A stretch of 40,727 bases of DNA from Acanthamoeba lenticulata (GCA_002179805.1 NAVB01001640.1:1-40727), one strand, 5' to 3'. Counted from the first letter of the stretch, positions 1-11,810 are shown. Notes: a model not told the origin generated them from the sequence alone. A program made the numbers and translations.

Positions 1-1711
1 GGGGAGGGGAGGAGCACCTTTCGATGGGGTCATGCGCCATTGAGTAGAGATCGACGAAGAAGGTGAAAAGCTCCCCTTCGTACCTACCGGGCAAACCGTA
101 AAAGCCGTGTGGGCGAAACAATAACGCGTGTATATAAAAAATATAAATAATGTACTAAACCGTACGGATCATCAAGATAGCCCACGTCGGGTGGGCCATA
201 GTAGTTCCCGGCGGAAGGCTGAGCGCTCATGTTGGCGATCACTGTCACAGTGCGCAGCCTACCCTCGCCTGCGTAGAACACGAACAGCGCATTCCGGGCC
301 AGCATGTCCACGTAGGTCTGGTTACCCCCAATCGCCCCCCCCCCCCAAACAGCCGCGGCGGCGACGCACGTGGTGTGAGAGACGAACCCATGTTGGCTGC
401 ACAACAATAAAAAGCGAGCAGTCGCCCCCCTCCCCCCCAAGAGCGCGCCCGGCCTTGTGTGGGGGAGAGGACACAGTCAACACCGCGTACCGCGTAGCGC
501 TTGGCTAGAGTGGGCTGCTCGCGCTGCTCGAGTGCCTCCACGGCGGCCTTGAGCGCCCACACCCACTCTCCATTGTCCAGGCTCGGCACGCGCGCCGTCT
601 GGTCCAGAGGGCATCAGACAGAACGGGGCGCCAGAGGAGAGGAGAACGTGTGCGTACCCAGTCGGGCGGGATGGGGAAGAGGCTCGAGTCGGTGATGACG
701 TACCAGGGAAGGTAGCCTGCGCGCAACGCCATTAGCGGTGACACCCCCCCCCAACCAAACCAACCCAACTCAGCGCTCGGTCGGCACCGGCTGATCCCTC
801 GCCCACACACACACACACACACACAAATCATCTCTTCCTCCTCCTCCTCCCCCCCCTAAAATCCTCTCCCACGGGATCACTATTTGTCGGGGGGGGGGAG
901 GGAGGGAGAGAGAGAGAACGATACCGCCGTAGCCCGGATATTGGGCATTGAAACGCTCGTAGGCGTTGATCTTCTTGGTCAGGATGTCGATGGCCAGCTG
1001 GTCCACGGACTTGCCGGCCTTCTCTGCCGACACGTTGAAGAATAGCCGAGCCCTGGTGCAGGAGGAGGCCGCCAGGCGGACGTGGCGCCAGGGAGGCGGC
1101 GGGGCATTGAGAAAAATTGGGGGGTAGGTGCTAGAGAGCGAGAGAGAAAGGCAGGAGAGGGCGCGCACCGCTCGTTGCCCAAGAGCGACAGCGCAAGAAG
1201 GGCCACATGCACGGACTCTTTCGACGGAGCGCTGAAGTTGTGAATGGGTGGCATCAACTCGCCACTCGCATAGTTGATAGTGTGGCCATCGTAGGTCAGG
1301 CCTATTATCCCCCCCCCCCGATATGTGGTCTCACACTCAGCTCTTGAGAGAGAGAGAGAGAGAGGAGATAGCTGTGAACCACTCAAGCAAGAGTAAAGAG
1401 GAAGCCGTTACCAGAGTCGTGGTTGTAGCCGATCTCGTGGAAATGGCCTTCGTAATAGATGGCCGATCGAATGAAAGATTCACGAGCCTCTTGGTCATGA
1501 AGCAGCTCGCCCATAGTGTAGAGGGGCGCAAACCTGCACGGCGGTGGCCATGTCCCCTTTGCCGGAGCGCCAGCGCCCAACTCTGCGCAGAGGAAGCAGT
1601 TGTGGTCAGGCTGCTGGCCGCCTGTACCGCGCAGGAAAACATAAAACACGAACCGACCAAACAAGCCAAGGCCACGACAGCCAACACCAACGCAACAAGT
1701 CGGTGCGCCAT
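1..1711 (-). CDS. Secreted (alpha/alpha)-barrel glycoside-hydrolase-like protein, 3' partial
   Basis: Starts at the ATG at 1711 with a hydrophobic signal peptide (MAHRLVALVLAVVALACL). Joining exons by phase gives a helical protein with the conserved-looking strings SGLTYDGHTINYASGE, FSAPSKESVHVALLALSLLG, PGYGGYLPWY, RVPSLDNGEWVWALKAA and DDPYEGELFTFF. The exon joins G|GC (near 1311-1406), CG|G (1050-1168), G|GC (720-932), TGG|ACG (591-660), GCG|ACC (310-490) and CC|G (89-170) keep one open frame. A short helical unit repeating an alternating pattern and the DNGE-W motif recall (alpha/alpha)6 glycoside hydrolases such as beta-1,2-glucanases (GH144/GH162) or the PF10091 family; this assignment is an inference from pattern memory. 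The intron after the signal peptide (about 1565-1655) is the least certain. The protein runs off the left edge of the window. It lies downstream of gene B on the same strand, 174 bp away, and probably acts in lysosomes or outside the cell. Confidence 0.62.
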
Positions 1712-1885
1712 CGCTCAGAGGGAGGAAGAGGAGCAGAAAAGGAACTTTCCACTGGGGTAAATGCTTGTGCGTGGGAGCCTGCCGAATCGGCCCAATGGGC
1801 GGCAGGCTAATTTTTAATTGACCACGAGGCTCACCTTGCTGCTGCTGTCCGACGATGGATCATCGGGCCCTCTTCCCTTTTGGCT

Positions 1886-3948
1886 TTACGAGCCGCCAAG
1901 GCTGCCAAACCAAGCGGCGTCGCCCCAAGTGCCGCGCAGGGTGGGCTCCTCGCCGGCCTCGCCCACAGGGGCGTAGACGCTCTTGCGGTGGGCCTTCTTG
2001 GTCTTGGCCTTGGCTCGCTTCTCCTGCTTGCTTTCGCCGCGAGGCTTGCGCTCCTTGCTGCTGGTCCCTTTCAGCTTGCCGGGCTTGCCGCCGGGTGCGG
2101 TGGGCTCGCTGGCTGCTGGGTCAGTGCCCTGTTGTTGTTGCTGCTGCTGTGGCTGCTGCTCGCGCTCGCGTTTGGCTCGTCGTTCTCGGCGCTCGTCTTC
2201 CGTGTACCAGTTCTCCTCGATCCACTCGACGGTTTCCTCCAAGTCGACCTGCCCGCCACGTGTGGCCAGGAGGCACTGGATCAACACACGTGCCAACGGC
2301 GCGAGCAGGGCAGCATAGAAGGCCGGCGTACCTTCATCGCCTGCGCGACCAGGACCGGGAGCAGGAGGGGATCGTCCATCGCCAGGGCTGCGCAGCCAAT
2401 GTGGCAGGAGGGGGAGGAGGGGGGAAAGAGACCGTCAACCTCCTGCCAGCTTAGGCAGCTTTGCAGGTTGCCCTTACACGGGAAGAAAACGCAAGCGTTC
2501 TCCCTCGCCTCCCCCCCCACAAACAAACAAACAAACAAACAAACAAACAAACAAACAAGACAGGAGCTTGCAGAGCGCGCCATGGCGTACCGGTCGGGAG
2601 GAACGGGTCAACGCGGTGGTAGCGCGGGCCCAGGATGGCCTTGGCCTGCTTTTGCTCGTACAGCGAGGTGGCGCCAATCTGTGCCCCCCCCCCAAACACA
2701 CACAACGGGAATCCATTCATTCGTATGCCTCCGCCCGCCTTTACAGAGGAATCTCGGGCCCTTCCAGGTGTGGGTACCATGATCTGCAAGAGGTAGGGCG
2801 CCCACTTGATCATGCCCCAGTCGTGTTGGTCCCCGTCAATGAACTGCGACAGGCGGCCTGCCAGCACTCATCTGTGTGAGCTCCTCCTCCTCCACCACTA
2901 CCACCAGAGAGAAAGCACGAAGCCCGGCTTGGCGCAGGAGGACGAAGAAGGGGAAGAGGGGGACAGGGGGGCACGCACCGGTGCCGAGGGAGAGGACGTG
3001 GATCTGCTTGGCCGTCTTGGGCTGCGCCACGCGCTCGCTCATGAGGACAGAGATGGCGGCAAGTGACGGGTTGTTGCACATCACCGCCGCATCGATCTGC
3101 CGCTTGTACGACGGGAAGTAGGTCGGCGCCGCCGACGATCCCATCACGCAGTCTGCCGTGTGTGCGTGCGCGGTGGCGAGTGGTGAGTGCGTTGCTGTTG
3201 CCGCAACCAATAGCCCACCCCGCTCCTGCTCCTGCTCCTGCTCCGCGGGGGGGGGAGGAAGCATACCCCAGATGGGGATGTTGCGCTGTTCGTCGACGCA
3301 CTGAGCGAACTCGTCCTCATCATCGTCGTCCTCGCTCAGATCGGACTCGTCGCTGTCGTCGGGGGTGTCGCGGTCCTTCTTCTGGTAGGCCTTCAGCCGG
3401 CTCGAGCTCGTCAGCCCGCCCCCCGCTTCAGGTCGCACTGGAATCGATGGTTGCCGCACATCAGCTTCGGAGAAGGGATGGCAAGCGAGACAGCGCGGGA
3501 GGGCGTGAAAGAGAGAAAGCGCTGGTGGCCGTACGGAGAGACTCCTTGGAGCGCTCCTTGAGGCCGGCCATTTGCGCGAGATCGTCGGCCGAGCTGCGCG
3601 TGCGCTTGTGCTGGACCTTTTCGCGAGGGCTGAGGACCGCCGCGGCCGTCGTCGTGGGCGGGCGCAGGGTGAAGGCACGGTTGTTGAACGACTCACCACG
3701 TTTTCGGTCCTTTTTGCGTTGCTTGTCCTTGACTTCAGCAAGAAGCGACGGCGTCGACACCGACGTGGCCGGGACCTCCTTGCGGCGCTCGTCGATGCTG
3801 CTCGACCGCTTGTGTGTGCGCATGAGGTTGCCGCTGCCCTGCAGCGTGATTTCCAGCTCGCGCGACAGCGTCTGCGAGCGGGGCATGGACGAGCCCGGAC
3901 GCGACTTGGCCCGCAATGGCTGCGGTGTGCGTGTGGTGTCCCCGAGAT

Positions 3949-3982
<34 letters not shown>

Positions 3983-6900
3983 GCCTCTCCATCGTCAGCG
4001 GCGAGCAGAGTCGGCAACTTACAAGTTGGTAACGGGCGGGCCCTCGCGAGGAGGCGTACGACGTTATGGAAGATGAGGGGCTCCCAGCTGCGCTCCTCGT
4101 TGTTGAGTCCATTGTCGAGGAGGAAGGACGGAATGAGCAGCATCTTCGGGTGCAGCTGGTCGAGCCTGATGTTCTTCGTGACTGCTCCCCCCCCACCCCA
4201 AAACCAACACCACCCGTGAGTCGAGGACGTGCGACGCCGCAACTTTGACAGAACATGCGACAAGTAAGTGGCGAGAGAGAAAGGAAGAATATAACCAAAA
4301 AAAAAGAAGACCAGGGGAGGGCGCACTCTCAGAGCCGGTGACGATGAGGTTCTTGTTCGCAAACTTGGAGCTCTGGATGGCCTTGCCCGTGCGGAAGCGG
4401 CCCTTGGGGATGAACACGCGGGGCGCCAGGATATCCAGCAGCTTGCGGATGAACGTGGGCGAGCGCCCGCACACGAGCCCGGCGGCGACCATGCTCCCGC
4501 CGCTGATACCTGCGAACATGTCCGTCCGCTCCAGGAGGTCTGCACCGGAGCATGCCCGCCTGTCAGCCCGCTTGCAGGAAGGAATGGGAAATGGGGAGCA
4601 AGGGAGGAGGAGGAGGAGCAGACACGCACCGGGAAAGATCTCCACGAGCCGCTCGAGGATGACGGCTTCCATAACGGCGCGAAGTCCACCACCGTCGAGA
4701 GCGATCACGCGCACGTGCCCGTCCCCGACCCCCGAACGGGCCAGCGAATAGTTGCCGACTGCGCCGACGATAACAGAAACACACAAACACACGCAGTCGA
4801 GACAGAGGACGGGGATCACCACCACGACCCACCATTGGTCCCCCCCAACCCCAAAAAGAGAGGAGAGAGAGTGCTCGCGTACAGGACGTCTTGCCGGCTT
4901 CGCGGTCCGCCTTCTCCATGAGATCGCGCAAGTCGTTCCGGAGCTGCGTGGCTGCATGACGCCCCCCCCCCGCCAACAAATAAGCTGCCGCTCTCTGTCT
5001 CGCCCCGTGGGACGGAGAAAAGCCAGCGGCGGGCGTACTTTCTTTGGTCTCCAACCCAACGCCAGAGCCTGGGAGTCGAGTAGGGCCCACGTTGCAATGC
5101 CCCCCACAAGCGGATAAGTAACAAAAACAACAATCGAGCCGCAGGTGAGAACCACTCCTCCTCGTGAAGCACGCACGAAGAGGAGGGAAGGGGGAGGGAA
5201 GGGAGGAAGGGAAGGAAGGAAGGAAGGGGAGGGGGGAAGGAATGCAGGGCAGGGAAGGTTCCGTACGGAAGATGGAGGCATCGCGCGAGATGGTGGAGAG
5301 ACGCGGGCGCGTCTCTGGCGTGACGGGCACGGAGCCCGGTGGAGTGGCCGAGGGGCTGTCCCTGTCGGAGGCGGCGCCGTTGGCTGCGGCGCCAGAGGCA
5401 AGCACATCCCTGTGGGCAGCTTTCTCGTGGCGCTTCTCCTCCTCGCCCACGCCCTTGAGCGCAAAGGCCATGTGCTCGGAGAGCGACGAGAAGCGGGTCG
5501 CCATGTAGGCCGCTGCTGCCGTGGGCTGGAGCGGGTTCGCGCTCGCGGGGAAGTCGGAGAAGGTGACGCCGCTGATTGGAACTGGCGACGTGGGCGCGCC
5601 CAGCTGGTCGGTGGAGGAGGATGAAGAGTTCGAGGCCGATCCGAAGGAGACCGGATCAGAGAGCGACAGCGGGTTGGTGGCGGCGTAGGCCGACGATGGG
5701 CGCGAACCACTACGGGAGCTCGGCTGCGAGGACGATGGCGACGGCACAGCGAGCGCGTCGTGAGGGGCCGTGGCTGGCGAGGGCCGGCTGTCGGAAGCGA
5801 CCTTCTTGCCAGCGGACACGAAGACGTTCTTCCAGAAGAGTCGCCGGTCGTTGGACTCGGTCATGAAGTGGAAGACCTTCTTGACAGGACGCTCCTTCGT
5901 CCACAGAATGAGCTCGTGCTTGTAGTTCTTGAGCTCCCGCATGTGGTGCGACCGGAGGGCCTTCTTGGAGACCTTGGGGATGCTCTTCATCGTGCTCACC
6001 GGCGACGTCTTTTGGTTGATGCGCGCACGCGGAGCGTGAGCACAAAAAGGCAACGATTCATAAGAAATCAAACGATTTGATTGTTGTTCTGACCAACCAA
6101 GGCATGTAAGGGGAGAGCAGTACCTCGGTGTAGCTGCCCTCAAGCGAAGGCGATCCGCTGCTCAGCTTCATGTTCTTGGCGTGCAGGGTCGAGAGGTCAT
6201 ACGTTTTCTGTGTCGATGACACATCGGCTGCGGTCAGGAGGAGGAACGGGAAGGGGCTTGGGCGGGAGTGGGTCGAGGAGGGGGCAAGAGACACGCACGG
6301 CCTCCTTGGTGCGGAACCACTCAAAGTGGGTGGGGTCGGCGATGCAGTAGTAACGGCTCCACTTGCCCGTTTGCGCGCTCTCCACCCAGAGGAAGCCCCG
6401 CACGGACTTGGTCGAGTCCTAGTCCCAAGCAGAAGCCGCACGCACCACCAGGTGATACCGCGTTTCGACGACAACACACACACGCACGGAGGAGCCGCAG
6501 CTGAGCGAGGCCCCGCCCATGACCAGAGGGGGCTTACTGGTCACCTACCTTGGGGGCCTCGAGGATGGTGTGCAGCCACACGTGGGCCTCCTGCTGACTG
6601 TCCGCTGCCACATGATAGACCTTCTTCTTGTGCCCTGACGAGCCCGAGGAAGAGGAGGAGGAGGAGGGCAGCAGAGGAAGGACGAACGGTTAGAAAAGGC
6701 GCCTTTTGAGGAACTCTGACGCGAGCGCACTCCCGGATAGAGTATGTTTGTGGGGGGGGGGCAGCGGCACCCTTCTTCAGAGGCACATTGAAGGGCCAGC
6801 CCTCCTGGACGCCAAAGAGCACGCGCGCGCGGACGGGGCCAGCGGCCAGGACCTCCTTTGCGGTTAGGCGGGCGCCGTGGTCATGGTGGAGCTGACCGCC

Positions 6901-7755
6901 GCCCTGTGTCGGCGGCTCGCCGTGGTCAGTTGTTTTTGTTGTTGTTGTAGCAGGACAACCAACATCAGAAATAAATAAATAAATGAAAAAAAGTAACAAA
7001 AAACAAAAATAAGAGGTCAGGCAAACCTTGAAGGAAAGGCGCGCGTGTAGAAGGAACCCGTTGGAGACCTCGATGAGGGCGGGCCGCAGGAAGCCCTTTT
7101 TCACCTGGCCCAAGAGCCCCTGAGGCTGCATGCACACAACATTATGATTAGCACTTGTGGGCTCCCTTGGAACCTGCACTTGGGGCTTGTCTCGCCTACG
7201 TACAGTGGCCATGGCGTACTCCCACACTTTGTCATAGTCCAGAAACTGTTCACTGAGCTTGTCCTCAGCCTCCTTCTCCACGTCTTCAAGCAGTTCTTCT
7301 TCTGATGAAACGTCCTTGTCGCTGCCCATTTCTGATCCTCCGCCGTTGTCCTCCGTAGAAGCTGTAAGTTCTTCCTCCTCCTCTTCATCTTCCTCATCAT
7401 CCACCTCGAATCCACCCTTGGCTGTATCCGCAAAGCACACAGGATCACTCTTGGAGACGGGTGGCTTATGTAAACCTTCAGTGTCTACCACAACCGTCGT
7501 GCCCACTTGCTCATCGTCTCCCAAGAGCTGTTGCGCTTGCGAAGATCTTTCGCCCTCTCCCTTTCCCTCGATTTTTGCCAGATAGGCGCGCAAAAGTTGC
7601 GCAAGCTCTTCCTTTTTGCTGGCGTCCTCTTCCGTGGTGAGGCGCTCGAGGTGCTGCCGCAGTTGCTGTGCGCCATCGTTTTCGCTCTTGCGATCGGCGT
7701 GGGGAGCACCGTTGCTGTGGCTGCCTCCTCTTCCCTTGTCTTGAGAATGTGCCAT
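1886..7755 (-). CDS. PH-PH-patatin-like phospholipase, 1,234 aa, 19 exons
   Basis: Exons on the minus strand: 7755-7204, 7125-7027, 6903-6771, 6634-6549, 6418-6299, 6207-6124, 6008-5267, 5068-5039, 4951-4883, 4758-4630, 4539-4327, 4181-4060, 3919-3535, 3437-3267, 3152-2979, 2866-2778, 2678-2591, 2387-2332, 2248-1886; phases close to 1,235 codons. Residues 1-184 are acidic and low complexity. PH domain 1 spans about 190-290 (ends QEAHVWLHTILEAP) and PH domain 2 about 297-420 (RGFLWVESAQTGKWSRYYC ... RRLFWKNVF). A Ser/Pro-rich linker follows. The patatin domain has the oxyanion loop DGGGLRA (660-666), the lipase box GISGG with Ser694, and catalytic Asp999 in IDAAVMCNNPS, where patatins normally have DG[GA]. 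A roughly 185-residue Ser/Lys-rich and acidic insert separates Ser from Asp. The tail is basic with a polyQ run. Likely a lipid acyl hydrolase recruited to phosphoinositide membranes (inference). Confidence 0.87.
2519..2558. repeat. (CAAA)n microsatellite, about 10 copies
   Basis: Uninterrupted tetranucleotide repeat inside the intron of gene B between exons 17 and 18. On the sense (minus) strand it reads as a (TTTG)n tract. Confidence 0.97.
3944..3982. repeat. (GA)n-rich microsatellite
   Basis: Imperfect GA dinucleotide tract in the intron of gene B between exons 12 and 13; on the sense strand it is a CT-rich tract just upstream of the 3' splice site, so it may double as the polypyrimidine tract. 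Confidence 0.9.
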
Positions 7756-7987
7756 CGCTTTAGCTCAGGGAAGCAAGCAAGCAGGCCACTCAAGATGCCT
7801 TGAGAGAAGGGAGATCAACAACGCTGCGCAAGCTCGAAACAAAGAAGTCTGGCGCCGGACGTCCCGCTCAGCGGAAGACCACGGAAATGAATTAGGCCCA
7901 GCAGGCTCTTTTTTTGCCTGCTGGAATCTCAGATATGGCAGAATCCGCCCTAGAAAGCAAAAGCCTTGGCAGTGGACGCGAGGGGTC
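7756..7987. promoter_or_regulatory. Divergent promoter shared by genes B and C
   Basis: The 232 bp between the start codons of the phospholipase gene (minus) and the hydrolase gene (plus) must hold both core promoters. No clear TATA box is visible. It contains a perfect 9-bp inverted repeat, CCAGCAGGC at 7898-7906 and GCCTGCTGG at 7916-7924, separated by a 9-nt T-rich loop. Confidence 0.6.
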
Positions 7988-9269
7988 ATGGCTGAAATCT
8001 CTCACCTAAGCACCTTCAGTGGGCTCCAACTTGCCGGCAAGGTGCCAACTCCTCTCCTTCCTGTAGAAGTCTTTTATTTAATTTACGCTCTACCCCCCCC
8101 CCTCTGGGGGAGCGGTCCGAGTGCAGGCATGGGGCAAAGAAGAAGCGCACCATCGCGTGTTAGCCGTGCATGGGTGGATGGACAATGCGGCGAGTTGGGA
8201 CAACTTGGCTCCGCTGCTTGTGTCTGCTGCCGGTATGCTTCCCGCTGCTATTGCTGCTGTACAGCAAAAAACCGTGGCCAACCAACGCTCTTGTGGGCTC
8301 ATATGAGTGGCAGATGTGCGTTTGGTTGCGATCGACTTGCCCGGGCATGGGAATAGTGAGCACAGGCCCGGTAACGGCCCATACAACTTTTTAGAGTACA
8401 TTCCAGACATCATCAGCTTCGTTGGTAAGCGAACTCACCTGTTCCATCCTTGATGTGCTGAACAACTGACTCAAGTGGCGCTCCACGGCACCACAGATGG
8501 TCTGGGTTGGGACTCATTTTCTCTGTTGGGGCACTCACTTGGGGCTGCCCTGACCTCCATCGTGGCTGGCCTCTATGCGTCACGTGTTAGGCACCTTGTT
8601 GTGGTCGAAGGGCTTGGGCCATGGACTGACCCGAAGAAGAGCAACTTCGTTGACGAGTTCCACAAAGCCATGCTAACGAATAAGGTCTTCTTTCCTCGAA
8701 TGAGTTAGTATTTCCGCGCCAGCTTGTGCCCCTTACCTGCGCGCGTGGCTCCCCTCATCTGGTGACAGATGGTGCACTCAAGGGACCCGCCAGTGTACAT
8801 CGGTTTTGATGCCGCAGTTGATCGCTGGTGTGAGAGTCAGCCACAAATAAGCAGAGAGTCGGTCATTAAGTTGGTGAGTCGGTCCATCAAAAAGGTACGC
8901 ACGACTGATTGCGCTACTCGCTACATGGGGAGGAGCATTGACGGACCGCTGCCTTGCCAGGTGGACAACGGAGTAGTGTTTACTCAGGATCGGTGCCTGC
9001 GATGCGCATCTTTACTGCGCATGGACGAAGAAAAGGTGGTGGAGTGCCTGGCGCGAATCACTTGCCCTGTCATTGTGGTGCTCGGCGATCAGGGCTTCCT
9101 CTTCACCGACTACGAGCCACTGTTCAAGCAGCTATACCCAACCCGCAAAAGGGTCGTGGCCAAGCAAATTGTACGCGAGCTTGTCATAGCCGGCGGCCAC
9201 CATCCCCATCTCGACAACCCCGACCCCATCGTGCGGGAGATGGTGGCGCAGCTGTTCACCCGACAGTGA
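7988..9269 (+). CDS. SERHL-like alpha/beta hydrolase, 304 aa, 6 exons
   Basis: Exons 7988-8041, 8127-8232, 8314-8424, 8476-8684, 8769-8894, 8961-9269 sum to 915 nt with all phases closing. The product shows the alpha/beta-hydrolase order: oxyanion strand VLAVHGWMDNAASWDNL, then VRLVAIDLPGHGNSEHRPG, the nucleophile elbow LLGHSLGAA (Ser111) and a late catalytic His in AGGHHPHLDNPDP. The HGW-DN and DLPGHG-S strings and the length fit the serine hydrolase-like (SERHL) branch rather than epoxide hydrolases or lipases. No signal peptide is seen, so a cytosolic or peroxisomal location is possible; substrate unknown. The stop is only 64 bp upstream of gene D. Confidence 0.92.
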
Positions 9270-9291
9270 AACGAGAAAACAAAAAGAAACC

Positions 9292-9304
9292 AAAAAAAAA
9301 AAAA
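9292..9304. repeat. A13 tract between genes C and D
   Basis: Thirteen consecutive A residues within the 64-bp gap between the stop of gene C (9269) and the start of gene D (9334). This gap must contain the end of one transcript and the promoter of the next, or the two genes overlap in their untranslated regions. Confidence 0.9.
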
Positions 9305-9333
9305 TTAGTTCGCACAAAAGCGAAACGCAAAAG

Positions 9334-11368
9334 ATGGAACGAAGGCTGGTGGTGCTCATGCTCGTGGTGATTTCGGTTCTGCCGACCTTGTCAGCTTCTT
9401 TGTTTGGGGATTGTGATTGCACTGGGTCGTGGAGCAGCTTCGCCTGTCCTCGATGTTATGGTATGGCTTCTTGCGTGGATTGGAGGTACCTTAAGGTCTG
9501 CATCTGACGGCATCTTGGTGCCTCCACCAACCAGGCGCATGCCCACGAACACGTGACCCTTTGCAAGCCTTTCAAGCGATGACCTTGAAGCCAGGCCCCC
9601 AAAAGAGGCTGGTGGGCCAGGAGAGGGCAGCCGTGCTCATATCCGACGCACTGCGCGCTCATGCAACCGGTTCGTGCCCTCGACCAAAGCAGAGAGTAGG
9701 CAACAAGTGTGACACCGGGTCCTCTGACTGCACCACACTGCAGGCCGGAAGCCGCTTACATTCCACTTCTGCGGAGAGAACGGCGTGGGTAAGACCCGCA
9801 CTGCGATGCTCCTGGCGGAAGCCTATTTCGCGTACAAAGACAAGATCAACATGCACAAAGGACTTCTTTGGATCAATGGTGCGTGGTTGCCGCGATCAGC
9901 TCCTTGTGCTGCTGCTGCTGCTGCGCGGCGATACGCCCCATGGATGTTCAACCCGACGCTAATGGTTAGTGAGGGTTGAATCGCCAGGCAAGAATTACCA
10001 AATGGCCAAGAGTGAAGAGGAAATCAAAGAGGCGGGGAAGCAAATTCATGAGCTCATCATCGACCATTTGGCCGTCTGCCCTCAGGCGATCGTCGTCGTA
10101 CGCATATATGACTCTGCCCGTTGTGCCAATTAGCAGCTCATCCCCGAGCAATGCCTGTGCCTGCTACAGGTTGATGAAGCTGAAATGATACGTGCCGACA
10201 TTCTGCGCGTGCTGGGCGCTTTCATGGATGACTCCCAAATGGTTCGGCAATACCAAACACCAGTAGTGAAAGCATGTGTTGTCTTGCGCCAACTGGTCCA
10301 GAACTCATATGATCATCATCGTCCCCCGGTTGCCCGTTTCTAGGCGGTCCGGAGCATAAAGGACCCATCCAAGACGGTCAACACGAGAGAAGCCATCATC
10401 GTCCTGATCAGCGATTTTGGCCGCGACGAGATTCGTGTGGGCGATTCGTGGGACGATATTGTGGAGAGGGTCACGCGCGAGACCAAGGTGCGCCTTTCTA
10501 TATGGACACTCTCACATCTCCATGCAAGTCTCCTCTCCTGTGCCCATCGCTACCACGGTGCAGGCCTGGCGCGTGGCGTGGCGCCGTTCTTCCCCTAACG
10601 GAGAGAGAGGGGAGGGGAGGAGGGGCGTGCAGGCGATATTGCAGGAGGACCGGATGGTGCAGCGAATCCAACATGTGATCCCGTTCCTCCCGGTGCCGGA
10701 TCTCAACTGCACTGCTCGCGTGGGCAAGGTGCTTACGTGCCTATTGCAAGCGCAGTCCTATGTTATGCGCCGTTAACCCAAAGGATGCGGTGCGCCGTGC
10801 ATAACCAGATCTCTGCACCAGTAGAGGAATACGTGAAGTTGCTCATGCGCCAGCTGAAAGAGCACCCGAACCTGAAGCGCGACCGCATCATTGTCGTCAA
10901 GTATACAACCCGTTCTCCAGGCCTCTTCTTTTTTCTTCTTCTTCTTCTTCTTCTTTCCTGGCCTCCTTGCATACCCCACTAACGCGCTCTTCCTCTGTTC
11001 GTGGCTGGACAAGGGTCCGAGCGGACGCGCGCGCTATCGCAGAAAAGCTGCTCCACTTCATGGTCGCACACGAGCACTACTGCGAGAGAAATTACCGGGG
11101 CATCGAGGGCCTCTTCGACACTAAAATTGTGGGCCCCATCTTGCAGCAGATGCCGGAGCCCACAAACTACGTATGCGCGGTCTTATCGCTCCCTCCTCGC
11201 CCAACGCCAAATTTCTATTGGCTTTTCGTTCCTTCCAGCAACAGCAGCGTTTGACGCGGGCGCCCGCAGGTACAAGAAGTGAAGGTGCTTATCCAAGTGC
11301 CCTTCAACGAGAGCGTCGTACAGCGCGTCACCACCACCAACAGCCACGGGACAAGCGAAGACCTTTGA
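9334..11368 (+). CDS. Torsin-like AAA+ ATPase with signal peptide, 388 aa, 10 exons
   Basis: Exons 9334-9460, 9535-9669, 9744-9878, 9988-10097, 10170-10241, 10344-10487, 10633-10728, 10809-10900, 11014-11170, 11270-11368 total 1,167 nt and close in phase. The first exon encodes a signal peptide (MERRLVVLMLVVISVLPTLS) followed by a Cys-rich stretch (DCDCTG ... ACPRCYGACP). Then RLVGQERA, the Walker A GENGVGKT (98-105), Walker B VVVDEAE (168-174) and a sensor-1-like strand AIIVLISDFG (210-219). The KPLTF-HF-G lead-in to Walker A and the secreted start match torsins, the ER-lumenal Clp/HSP100-related ATPases; unlike classical torsins the Walker A ends in KT rather than KN. The C-terminal small domain carries NYRGIEGLFDTKIVGPIL. 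Likely role: ER or nuclear-envelope chaperone needing a lumenal cofactor (inference from family). Confidence 0.86.
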
Positions 11369-11810
11369 CCGTCGGCAGGTGCTGTTCGGGACCGCGGAAC
11401 CAATCACGGGCGAGCGGAGTAAATTCGGATTTTTGTGCGTTGTTTGCCCGACGTTCGACCAATGCGCTCTCGAGAGACCGATTAATTAATGAATTACGCG
11501 TAAGTGCCTCATTCTTTTTCTGTCCGGCCGATTATTCACAACCCCCGCACACTGGCCGTGAACGGGAAGGCCCAAGCGCGTTGGGACAGTTGCTGTTCTT
11601 CGCGCCTTACCTCACACACCCCCTACCGTTGGTCCCCCCTCCGGGTTCGAACGGAAGTGGTAGTTCTTGTTACGTGCACTCCCCTCAGCGAACTCAAGTT
11701 TGAGGTTCGTGGCCCGCCGCTAGTCCTTAGTTCACTTTGTGTCGTCGTTCTCACGGTTTCACGTTCTTCAGGTCGTGAGTTACTCTCTTGTCTGTCCCCT
11801 CCGTTAATCG
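11369..11810. promoter_or_regulatory. Intergenic region, promoter of receptor gene E
   Basis: 442 bp without a supportable gene. It holds the 3' UTR of gene D and the promoter of gene E. A CCAAT pentamer lies at about 11399 and an AT-rich island (TTAATTAATGAATTA) near 11480-11495; no tRNA or conserved coding segment was recognised on either strand. Confidence 0.5.

Noticed and set aside
11625..11670. Possible tRNA T-arm (GGTTCGAAC) in the D/E intergenic region
   Set aside because: The flanking stem does not pair to five base pairs and no D-arm, anticodon arm or acceptor stem is found upstream.
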